DNA of 43,884 nucleotides. Source: Verrucomicrobiota bacterium (GTDB lineage: Bacteria; Verrucomicrobiota; Verrucomicrobiia; Limisphaerales; JAEYXS01). The stretch spans positions 1 to 43,884 of the forward strand of contig JAURFH010000005.1 in the NCBI GenBank assembly GCA_030834415.1. The letters are read 5' to 3'. A model generated the notes under the pieces. That model was not told the origin of the DNA. It did not search any database and saw nothing but the letters and a program-made list of their open reading frames with translations. Shown one piece after another: positions 26,350 through 33,954 of this stretch; the stretch's first letter is position 1; every line of letters starts with the position of its first letter. Both the position numbers and the translations under genes were made by a program.

Positions 26350-26808
26350 ATGCAACAACGCAGCTTTGAAGAAGGCGTAGAACAGATCGTGGCGCGCGAT
26401 AGCCGCTACGATGCGGACGCTTATGATTTTCTGCGTGAGGCCTTGGATTTCACCCAGAAATCCCTTGGCCGAGCTGAGAAGGTGCGCCAGCGCTCTGGGA
26501 CTTCCACGGACCCCGATCACCATGTCTCCGGGCAACAGTTGCTTAACGGCATCCGGGACTTTGCCATCCAGCGGTTTGGTCCCATGACGTTGACCGTCTT
26601 TGAAAGTTGGGGCATCAAAGGGACTGAAGACTTTGGTGAGATCGTGTTCAATATGGTCGGGGAGTTGTTGCTGGGCAAGACGGACAATGACCGTCCTGAA
26701 GATTTCAAGGCCGTTTACGATTTCGATGTGGTGTTTCGTCAGCCTTACCTGCCCAAGACGAAACCGACTCCCACACCGCCTGCCGAGACGACTTCTACTG
26801 ACGGCTAG
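26350..26808 (+). CDS. Minf_1886-family protein
   Basis: The track ORF starts at 26248, in another frame over the 43-aa gene. The ATG at 26350 gives 152 aa beginning MQQRSFEEGVEQIVARDSRY. Conserved features of the Minf_1886 group are YDADAYDFLREALDFT, HVSGQQLLNGIRDFA and FGPMTLTVFESWGI. The family is frequent in Verrucomicrobiota and Planctomycetota and has no known function. The C-terminal tail is Pro/Thr-rich. No catalytic motif is evident. Confidence 0.85.
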   Translation: MQQRSFEEGVEQIVARDSRYDADAYDFLREALDFTQKSLGRAEKVRQRSGTSTDPDHHVSGQQLLNGIRDFAIQRFGPMTLTVFESWGIKGTEDFGEIVFNMVGELLLGKTDNDRPEDFKAVYDFDVVFRQPYLPKTKPTPTPPAETTSTDG

Positions 26809-26814
26809 AGCGGA

Positions 26815-26840
26815 ATGGCGTTAGGAATGCTTAACGCCAT
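26815..26840 (+). other. hairpin after the Minf_1886 gene
   Basis: ATGGCGTTA and TAACGCCAT form a 9-bp stem with an 8-nt loop, 7 nt beyond the gene's stop. No T tract follows, so it is not a classical intrinsic terminator; it may protect or end the transcript. Confidence 0.4.
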
Positions 26841-26913
26841 GGCAAGGCGGCCTTAACAGGCCAAAATTCTTATCGCACCGGACTTTTTGCTCCGGTAATG
26901 TCAGGCCAAATTG

Positions 26914-28170
26914 ATGAGTGTGAATTTGACATCCCAAAATCGCGCTGCTTTGGCGGCGAAGGTAGAGCAGTTAGTCCATAACACGCCCGTGTATGACATC
27001 CATACGCATCTGTATGATGCCGCGTTTGGAGATCTCCTGCTCTGGGGTATTGATGAATTGCTCATCTATCATTATCTGGTGGCCGAGGCGTTCCGCTATT
27101 TTGACATGCCGTATCAGAAGTTCTGGGCCTTGCCGAAATCGCAGCAGGCCGAGCTCATCTGGAAAGCGCTTTTCATCGAAAACACGCCCATCTCGGAATC
27201 CTGCCGCGGCGTTTTGACGACCTTGAACAAGCTGGGTTTGGATGTGAAACAGCGCGACTTGGGCAGCATCCGCAAGTGGTTTGCGACGCAAAAGCCAGCC
27301 GATTACATCACCAAGACGATGGAACTGGCGAAGGTGAACAAGATTTGCATGACGAACTCGCTGTTCGACGTGACCGAGCGGCCGGTGTGGGAAAAAGGTT
27401 TCCAACGTGATGAGCGTTTTACTGCCGCGCTGCGTATCGATCCACTGCTGCTTTCCTGGCATGACTCACACCAGAACCTGATGGAGTGGGGGTATGTGGA
27501 CGGGGCGGACTTGAACGAGGCGACCATTTCAGGGGTGCGCCGTTTCCTGGCGGATTGGAGCAAACGTATCGATGCGCAGTATGTCATGGTATCTCTGCCG
27601 CCGGATTTCAAATACCCCGATGAAGGTCCCACGGCGAAGTTGATCGAGAAGGCGGTGTTGCCGCATTGCCGTGAGTTCAATCTGCCGTTTGCCTTGATGC
27701 CCGGCGTGAAACGGGCGGTGAATCCGCAACTGCACTTGGCGGGTGACGGCGTGGCCAAGGCTAATCTGGCCAGTTACGAGAAGCTTTTCGCTTCGCATCC
27801 GGATAACAAGTTTTTGACGACGATGCTCTCGCGCGAGAACCAGCACGAGCTGTGCGTCACGGCGCGCAAGTTCCGTAATCTCCACATTTTCGGCTGCTGG
27901 TGGTTCACCAATGTGCCGACGCTCATCGAAGAGATGACCCGTATGCGCCTCGAACTCGTGGGCATGAGCATCACGCCGCAACACTCTGATGCGCGCGTGC
28001 TGGATCAGATCATCTACAAGTGGGAGCACTCGCGGAAGATCATCGCGAAGGTGCTGACGGATAAATACGCCGATCTTATCGACACCGGCTGGGAACCGAC
28101 GCCAGAAGAGATGGAGCGCGATGTGAAGGCGCTCTTCGGTGGTGAGTTTATGCGATTCTGTGGGAGGTAG
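26914..28170 (+). CDS. uronate isomerase, Bh0493-type
   Basis: 418 aa from the ATG at 26914 (the track start at 26911 is a TTG). It is close in pattern to the divergent uronate isomerase Bh0493 of Bacillus halodurans rather than to classical UxaC. Shared segments include TPVYDIHTHLYD (metal HxH), LLLWGIDELLIYHYLVAE, TMLSRENQHEL, FGCWWFTNVP and TPQHSDARVLDQIIYKW. These amidohydrolase-superfamily enzymes convert glucuronate or galacturonate to the keto-sugar acid. It stands alone, with no adjacent uxaB/uxuA-type genes. Specific substrate is inferred. Confidence 0.86.
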   Translation: MSVNLTSQNRAALAAKVEQLVHNTPVYDIHTHLYDAAFGDLLLWGIDELLIYHYLVAEAFRYFDMPYQKFWALPKSQQAELIWKALFIENTPISESCRGVLTTLNKLGLDVKQRDLGSIRKWFATQKPADYITKTMELAKVNKICMTNSLFDVTERPVWEKGFQRDERFTAALRIDPLLLSWHDSHQNLMEWGYVDGADLNEATISGVRRFLADWSKRIDAQYVMVSLPPDFKYPDEGPTAKLIEKAVLPHCREFNLPFALMPGVKRAVNPQLHLAGDGVAKANLASYEKLFASHPDNKFLTTMLSRENQHELCVTARKFRNLHIFGCWWFTNVPTLIEEMTRMRLELVGMSITPQHSDARVLDQIIYKWEHSRKIIAKVLTDKYADLIDTGWEPTPEEMERDVKALFGGEFMRFCGR

Positions 28171-28175
28171 TCATT

Positions 28176-28299
28176 AACCACAGATGGACACAGATAAACA
28201 CAGATGATGGGAATCTGTTGATAGGTTTTCTGAAAATGAAAAGGCCCGGCGAATTGCCGGGCCTTTCTTATCTGTGTGAATCTGTGTCTATCTGTGGTT
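28176..28299. repeat. inverted CACAGAT-unit repeat flanking a terminator
   Basis: The left arm (28176-28205) reads AACCACAGAT, then two ACACAGAT units with 2-nt spacers. The right arm (28268-28299) is its reverse complement, with the same 8-nt units and different spacers (AG and TC instead of GG and AA). The arms surround the terminator at 28241-28265. I recognise this as a recurrent intergenic element of verrucomicrobial and planctomycete genomes, from memory rather than a search. Confidence 0.8.
28241..28265. terminator. bidirectional terminator between convergent genes
   Basis: AAGGCCCGGC and GCCGGGCCTT form a perfect 10-bp stem with loop GAATT. The plus strand continues TCTTATCTG, and the minus strand continues TTCATTTTC, so it can serve both the uronate isomerase and the phosphohexomutase gene. 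Confidence 0.8.
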
Positions 28300-28305
28300 G
28301 CATTC

Positions 28306-29739
28306 CTAACCCTGCAGCAGCTTCTTGCAGGCTTTGCGGAGTTTTTCCAATTGCGCGGCCGACTTGGCCTCGATGTAGCAGCGGATAAGCGGCTCAGTGC
28401 CGCTGGCGCGGAAGGCGACCCATTCGCGGTTTGGCAGAAGGAACTTGTAGCCGTCGGTGGTGATGAATTTCTCCACTTTGGCCGTGCCGACTTTCTCCAA
28501 ACCACCCGCCAGCATTTTGAGCAAGGCTTCCTTCTTGTCGGGCGGGATGGCGACGTTGATGCGGTCGGTGTGGAATTCGCCGGTCTGTTTCTCCAGCGAT
28601 TTCATGATCTGGCCGAGCGACTTCTTCTCGTAGGCGACAAGTTCCGCCATGAGCAAGCAGGCGAGGATGCCGTCCTTCTCGGGCACGTGGCCTTTCACGC
28701 TTAGGCCACCGGATTCCTCACCACCGACGATGATCGGTTCGCTCTCCATGAGGGCGCCGATGTATTTGAAGCCGACGGGCGTCTCATGGACTTTAACACC
28801 GAGAACTTCAGCGACAGAATCGACCTGGTGACTGGTAGGGACCGTGCGGACCACAGCGCCGGTCCAGCCACGATTCTTCTTCAAGTGATAGAGGGCGAAG
28901 GCGAGAACTTGGTTCGGCGTGATCCAAGTGCCGTCCTTGTCCACGATACCGAAGCGATCGGCATCCCCATCCAATCCCAGACCAATGCTGGCCTTGCCGC
29001 TGCGTATGAAATCACTGACGGCATGCATGCCTTCAGCATTCGGTTCGGGATGATGACCACCGAAGAGCGGGTTCAATTCATTGTGGAAGCGGGTGACCTT
29101 CACGCCAGCTTCTTCCAGCAAAGTGTCAAGGTATCCGCGACCCGTGCCGTACATCAGCTCCACGGCGATCTTCATCTTGGCCTTCTCGATGGCCTTGAAG
29201 TCGATGAGCTTCTTGATCTGTTTGAAGTAGGCGGGCAGGGGATTGATGGTCTTGCACTTGAACGTACCGACCACGGCGGCCTTAAAAGTCCATTTTTCGG
29301 CTTCGAGTTTTGCGATGATGGCCTCGACCTGCTTGGTGACTTCGGGCGGAGCAGCGGCACCATTGCTAGGTGAGAATTTCAGGCCTTGATACTCAGCCGG
29401 GTTATGGCTGGCGGTCATGTTGATGCCGCCGATGGCCTTCAGATTACGGATGGTGTGCGCGATGACTGGTGTGGGGGCATCGCGATCGCACATCACCGGC
29501 GAGAGACCGTTGGCGGCGAGGACTTCTGCCGCCGCCAAGGTGAACTCGTGGCCGAGGAAGCGGGTGTCATGGCCGAGGATCACAACGGGTTTGCGACCGT
29601 AGATCTCTGATTTCGGGTTCTTGAGTTCGCCTTTCCAATATTCCGCGATGGCCTGGGTGGCCAGGCGGACTTGATCGAAAGTGAAATCGCGTGCGATGAG
29701 ACCGCGCCAACCGGAAGTGCCGAATTTGATTTTAGCCAT
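28306..29739 (-). CDS. phosphoglucomutase/phosphomannomutase family protein
   Basis: 477 aa, alpha-D-phosphohexomutase superfamily. The order of motifs is standard: FGTSGWRGLIA at the N-terminus, the phosphoserine loop NMTASHNPAEYQGLK (about residue 105-120), the magnesium loop GLDGDADRFGI, the sugar loop GGEESGGLS and the phosphate-binding RASGTEPLIR near the end. It interconverts hexose 1- and 6-phosphates. The choice between glucose and mannose specificity cannot be made by eye; GEESGG occurs in both groups. It is separated by 98 nt from rny upstream. Confidence 0.92.
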   Translation of the reverse strand: MAKIKFGTSGWRGLIARDFTFDQVRLATQAIAEYWKGELKNPKSEIYGRKPVVILGHDTRFLGHEFTLAAAEVLAANGLSPVMCDRDAPTPVIAHTIRNLKAIGGINMTASHNPAEYQGLKFSPSNGAAAPPEVTKQVEAIIAKLEAEKWTFKAAVVGTFKCKTINPLPAYFKQIKKLIDFKAIEKAKMKIAVELMYGTGRGYLDTLLEEAGVKVTRFHNELNPLFGGHHPEPNAEGMHAVSDFIRSGKASIGLGLDGDADRFGIVDKDGTWITPNQVLAFALYHLKKNRGWTGAVVRTVPTSHQVDSVAEVLGVKVHETPVGFKYIGALMESEPIIVGGEESGGLSVKGHVPEKDGILACLLMAELVAYEKKSLGQIMKSLEKQTGEFHTDRINVAIPPDKKEALLKMLAGGLEKVGTAKVEKFITTDGYKFLLPNREWVAFRASGTEPLIRCYIEAKSAAQLEKLRKACKKLLQG

Positions 29740-29837
29740 GAAGTTAGAAGGTCGTTAGTTATCGGATAAGTGAATGGATACCGGGAAAGCCCCTGCGATT
29801 CAAGCCCAAGCCTGCGAACGGGTTTTCAACCACCGCA

Positions 29838-31409
29838 TCACTTAGCGAATTCAATGGCCCGGGTCTCCCGCACCACTGTAACCCGGATCTGACCAGGGTA
29901 TTGCAGTTCTTCTTCGATCTTGCGGGTGATGGATTTGGCGAGCGCGTAGGATTCTTCGTCGGAAAGTTTTTCCGGCTGCACGAGCACGCGGAGTTCGCGG
30001 CCGGCTTGCACAGCGTAGCACTTATCCACCCCCGGGAAGGAGCAACCAATACGTTCCAAGTCTTCGAGCCGCTTGATGTAAGTGGTCATCGTCTCGGAGC
30101 GGGCTCCGGGCCGAGAGGCACTGATGGCATCGGCGGCGCTGACGAGGACGCCGAGAGGATTGGTGTGAGGCACCTCGCCGTGATGGGAAGCCACACCGTT
30201 CACGATATTCTCGGCTTCGCCATGACGCTTGATGAAGTCTGCACCGATGATGGCGTGGGAACCTTCCACTTCATGATCGATGGCCTTGCCGATGTCATGC
30301 AGTAGACCGGCACGTTTGGCATCTTGGACATCGATGCCCATCTCAGAAGCCATCAAGCTCATAAAGCGGGCAACCTCGATGGAGTGATCCAGCACGTTTT
30401 GAGAAAAGCTATGGCGGAAACGCAGGCGACCCAGCAACTTCACAATCTCCGGATGCAATTGCGGCAAGCCGACCTTGAAGACGGCTTCTTCACCGTTCTT
30501 CACGATGGTTTCATCCATCTCCTCGGTGACCTTTTGCACGACTTCCTCGATGCGCGTGGGATGGATGCGGCCATCAAGGATCAGGCGCTGCATGGCTTCA
30601 CGGGCGATCTCGCGGCGCACGGGATCAAAGCCAGAGAGAACCACGGCATTGGGCGTGTCGTCGATCAGGACGGTGACGCCAGTGGCGGCTTCAAAGGCGC
30701 GGATGTTGCGGCCTTCACGACCGATGATGCGGCCTTTGATCTCATCACCGGGCAGGGCGATGGTGGCGGTGGTCGTCTCGAAAGTATGATCGCCCGCGTA
30801 ACGTTGTATGGCGACGCTGAGGACATAGCGGGCCTTTTCCTCCGCCTGTGACTTGGCATCATCCAAAATATGGCGGGTCAGATTGTTGGCGTCCTTGAGG
30901 GCATCTGCCTCGACCTGTTTGAGCAATTGAGTGCGGGCTTCGAGCTCAGTGATTCCAGCGATGTTCTGCAGCTTCTCTTTCTGGAGTTGCATCAACTGGT
31001 GCAGCTCGATGCGTTGCTTCTCTAAGTCAGTGGATTGCTTCTGCAGCTTCTCCTCGGTTTGCTCCAACTCCTTTTCCTGCGAGACGAGTTTTTCCAGTTG
31101 GTTATTGAGCAGGCGTTCCCGTTCGGCGTGACGATTCTCCAAGTCGGAGATTTCCTGCCGTTTTTGGGCGAAGGATTTTTCCGTTTGCTCGCGGATTTTC
31201 AGGGCCTCTTCGTTGGCGGAAAGCTTGGCCTCACGAAGTATGTTATCGGCTTCGCGGCGGGCATTGGAGAGGGCGAGGTCTTGTTGCTCCTGAAGCTGCT
31301 TCTGGAGGCCTTTTTCGCGTTTGCGGAGCAGAAAATAGCACGCTCCAGCGCCTGCGCCGAATAACGCAAGTCCCTCGATGAAAATCACAATGTTGCCCAA
31401 CAAAAGCAT
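29838..31409 (-). CDS. rny: ribonuclease Y
   Basis: 523 aa. An N-terminal membrane anchor (GLALFGAGAGACYFLL) precedes a coiled-coil to about residue 190, then a KH domain (GDEIKGRIIGREGRNIRAFE) and an HD domain (AGLLHDIGKAIDHEVEGSH). RNase Y is a membrane-bound endonuclease that starts mRNA decay. The track uses the GTG at 31418, directly after the upstream stop; the ATG at 31409 is preferred because AGGTG lies 6 nt before it. It forms an operon with the folate enzyme and rarA. Confidence 0.95.
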   Translation of the reverse strand: MLLLGNIVIFIEGLALFGAGAGACYFLLRKREKGLQKQLQEQQDLALSNARREADNILREAKLSANEEALKIREQTEKSFAQKRQEISDLENRHAERERLLNNQLEKLVSQEKELEQTEEKLQKQSTDLEKQRIELHQLMQLQKEKLQNIAGITELEARTQLLKQVEADALKDANNLTRHILDDAKSQAEEKARYVLSVAIQRYAGDHTFETTTATIALPGDEIKGRIIGREGRNIRAFEAATGVTVLIDDTPNAVVLSGFDPVRREIAREAMQRLILDGRIHPTRIEEVVQKVTEEMDETIVKNGEEAVFKVGLPQLHPEIVKLLGRLRFRHSFSQNVLDHSIEVARFMSLMASEMGIDVQDAKRAGLLHDIGKAIDHEVEGSHAIIGADFIKRHGEAENIVNGVASHHGEVPHTNPLGVLVSAADAISASRPGARSETMTTYIKRLEDLERIGCSFPGVDKCYAVQAGRELRVLVQPEKLSDEESYALAKSITRKIEEELQYPGQIRVTVVRETRAIEFAK

Positions 31410-31418
31410 TTCAAGCAC

Positions 31419-32009
31419 CTACGTGGCCAGACGACTTTTCAGCCAGCGTGTCGGTGTCAGGACTGCGTCCAACTCGACATCATGCGGCTCTACGGGGAGC
31501 GCGTCGCTCTCCTGCCAGTCGAAGGCCAGTCCTAACGTCATCCCTGTCGTCCCTGGAAGCAACCGGTCATAGAAGCCTTTGCCCCTGCCCAGCCGCCGTC
31601 CGCTTGCATCGAAAGCTATGCCAGGTACCAAGGTCAAGTCCAGTTGGTTTAATGGCAAAGCCGGACAATTTGGAGCTGGCTCCCGGACACCAAAACGCCC
31701 GGGGATCAGGTCTTCCGTCAGATTCCGGATCAGGGCGGCTTCGTAAACCCCTGAGCTGGAGTCGTAACGGGGCAGGGCGATGGTTTTTCCTGAGGTCAGG
31801 GCCTCGGCCATTAAGGGGACGATATCCGGTTCGTCTGACAGGGGGTAGAACATCAGGATACTACGGGCTGTTTGCCAAGTTGGGGACGGTATGAGCTTGC
31901 CCCTTAGGCTTGCTGAATCAACGGCCAACTGTTCTTTAGCCTGTTCCTGATAACGAAGGCGGAACTGCTGCCGGATCGCTGTTTTTTGTTCTACCAAGCT
32001 GGTTGTCAT
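31419..32009 (-). CDS. 5-formyltetrahydrofolate cyclo-ligase
   Basis: 196 aa. Features of the family include RQQFRLRYQ at the N-terminus, the ALPRYDSSSG segment, LVPGIAFDASGRRLGRGKGFYDRLL, which is the ATP/substrate signature, and DVELDAVLTP at the end. The enzyme converts 5-formyl-THF to 5,10-methenyl-THF using ATP. It would support one-carbon metabolism together with the glycine cleavage genes elsewhere in the window, though not in the same operon. Its ATG overlaps the rarA stop (ATGA). Confidence 0.93.
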   Translation of the reverse strand: MTTSLVEQKTAIRQQFRLRYQEQAKEQLAVDSASLRGKLIPSPTWQTARSILMFYPLSDEPDIVPLMAEALTSGKTIALPRYDSSSGVYEAALIRNLTEDLIPGRFGVREPAPNCPALPLNQLDLTLVPGIAFDASGRRLGRGKGFYDRLLPGTTGMTLGLAFDWQESDALPVEPHDVELDAVLTPTRWLKSRLAT

Positions 32010-33388
32010 GAGGACTTCCTCCGGGCGGCATCCAGTTCCGCCCGCCAGCGTTCCACACGCTCTTTGATCTTCTTTTCCACCCCTTGCTCGGTGGGTTGGT
32101 AGTAGTGGCGGGTTTCTCCAAGGTAGTCTTGAGCAACGAAATTACCGGGATGGGAATGAGCGTATTGGTAGCCTACACCATGCCCCAGTTGCTTGGCGCC
32201 TTTGTAGTGCCCGTCGCGCAAATGTTCCGGCACAGGCAAGGTGCGACCATTTTTCACATCCTCCAGGGCAGCATCAATGGAAGCGACGACGGTGTTGCTC
32301 TTGTTCGCGGTGGCGATGTAAAGCGCGGCCTCGGCAATGGGTATGCGGGCTTCCGGCCAGCCGATGAACTCGGCAGCATGGTGCGCGGAGACGGCGAGCA
32401 CGAGGGCCATGGGATCCGCAAGGCCGACATCTTCAGCGGCATGAATCACGATACGGCGGGCGATGAAGCGCGGGTCTTCGCCGGCATGGATCATCTTAGC
32501 GAGCCAGTAGAGGGTGGCATCAGGATCACTGCCCCGCATGGATTTGATGAAGGCGGATATGGTATCGTAGTGCGCGTCGCCATCGCCATCATAGACGATG
32601 GCCTTCTTTTGGATGCTTTGCTCGGCCACTTCCAAGGTGATATGGATGAAGCCATCGCTGCCGGGTTCGGTGGTCAGCACGGCAATCTCCAGCGAGTTCA
32701 AAGCCTTGCGCGCATCGCCGTCAGATGTCTTCGCGAGATGCTTCAAGGCGGCTTCATCGGCGCGGATCTTGAGATGACCAAGACCGCGATCGGCATCCGT
32801 GAGTGCGCTTTGGTAAAGACTCAGGATATCTTCGTCGGTGAGGGAGCGCAGTTCAAAGATCTGCGAACGCGAGACGAGCGGGGAGTTGACGAAGAAAAAG
32901 GGATTGTGCGTGGTGGCGCCGATGAGCCGAATGACGCCACTCTCCACATCAGGCAACAAAACGTCCTGCTGGGATTTGTTGAAGCGATGGATCTCGTCGA
33001 TGAACAGAATGGTCGGCTGACCGGTGTTATGCAGGCGGTTGGTAGCTCCAGACAGCACACGACGCATGTCTGCGACATTTGATTCCACACCGCTCAAGCG
33101 TTCGAAACGGTTCTTAGTGCGGAGCGCGATCAATTGAGCGAGCGAGGTCTTACCCGTGCCAGGCGGTCCATAGAAGATGAGTGATTGGATGCGATCAGCC
33201 TCGATGGCGCGGCGCAATAACATTCCGGGAGCGAGGATGTGGCGTTGGCCGATGTATTCTTCCAGTGAACGGGGGCGCATGCGAGCGGCCAAAGGGGCGC
33301 TGCGATTCGATGAGTGGGCAGGGGACGCTGATGCTGCTTCGTCAGCAGGGATTACGGGGCCGGTTGCGAACAGATCAGACTGCGCCAT
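32006..33388 (-). CDS. rarA: replication-associated recombination protein A
   Basis: 460 aa AAA+ ATPase of the RarA/MgsA/WRNIP1 family. A variable N-terminus of about 35 residues leads to RMRPRSLEEYIGQRHIL, Walker A GPPGTGKTS (about residues 74-82), Walker B ILFIDEIHRFNKSQQD and sensor 1 LIGATTHNPFF. The C-terminal region (ARRIVIHAAEDVGLADP, HPGNFVAQDYL) fits the tetramerisation domain. It acts at stalled replication forks. It is the first gene of the rarA-folate ligase-rny operon. Confidence 0.95.
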   Translation of the reverse strand: MAQSDLFATGPVIPADEAASASPAHSSNRSAPLAARMRPRSLEEYIGQRHILAPGMLLRRAIEADRIQSLIFYGPPGTGKTSLAQLIALRTKNRFERLSGVESNVADMRRVLSGATNRLHNTGQPTILFIDEIHRFNKSQQDVLLPDVESGVIRLIGATTHNPFFFVNSPLVSRSQIFELRSLTDEDILSLYQSALTDADRGLGHLKIRADEAALKHLAKTSDGDARKALNSLEIAVLTTEPGSDGFIHITLEVAEQSIQKKAIVYDGDGDAHYDTISAFIKSMRGSDPDATLYWLAKMIHAGEDPRFIARRIVIHAAEDVGLADPMALVLAVSAHHAAEFIGWPEARIPIAEAALYIATANKSNTVVASIDAALEDVKNGRTLPVPEHLRDGHYKGAKQLGHGVGYQYAHSHPGNFVAQDYLGETRHYYQPTEQGVEKKIKERVERWRAELDAARRKSS

Positions 33389-33954
33389 AGAAGGGAGTTT
33401 AACGCATGCGGACGGGAAGCCAATAGAGAATGACCAATGACGAAGCCCGAATGACTAGGGAATGAAAAATGACCAATGAGAAAATCTGGAGGGAGTACCT
33501 CGTGATTCGGATTTCGTCATTGGTCATTTGGAAAGGAATACCCCACCTCTGCCGTGTGGAACGGTACCTATGAACTGCCCTGATATAGGTGGGACCGAAT
33601 CTTAGGTGTCCGACGTCCAATAAAGGCCTGTCGTTAACCTTGGAAGTTAAGGCCCCGCATTGATTAATTACGGTCCAAGGACTTTGTTGCGCAATCACGA
33701 ACAGCGCAGGGTAAATCGTTTAAAATTGCTTCAAAGATCATCGGTGGCGCACCACCAGTTTCTGGTCGGAATATCGTCCTACTAGTGGCCTGTCTCAAGT
33801 TCTTTCCGGGAAAAATTATTCACCGGCAGTTTCGCGTTGGAAGTGGCGGATGAAAAGAGTATGCTACGCGAAGTTTCACTCTGGCCCGGGTCCGCAGGCG
33901 CTGCATTTGCCGCTGACTTCGGGCGGGAAAACGATTCACGACATATTTCTTTCT
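33389..33954. other. 566-nt intergenic region with repeats
   Basis: The left part (33429-33528) is an inverted repeat. The part at 33540-33850 has no credible ORF, no tRNA and no recognised RNA motif. Its composition is mixed. It may include the promoter of xylulokinase, but I see no convincing -35/-10 pair. Confidence 0.6.
33429..33528. repeat. inverted repeat of AATGACCAATGACGAA units
   Basis: The left arm (33429-33452) AATGACCAATGACGAA followed by GCCCGAAT pairs with the right arm (33505-33528), whose reverse complement differs at only two positions (ATCCGAAT). A third partial unit (AAAATGACCAATGAG, 33466-33480) lies in between. A degenerate copy (AAATGACTAATGAC) is near 36828. The ORF at 33399-33698 minus is an accidental reading of this repeat. 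Confidence 0.85.

Noticed and set aside
32084-33082. 332-aa plus-strand ORF opposite rarA
   Set aside because: Shadow of rarA; no motif.
33399-33698. 99-aa minus-strand ORF
   Set aside because: It is a reading of the inverted repeat (contains MTNDEIRITR) and the adjacent non-coding DNA.
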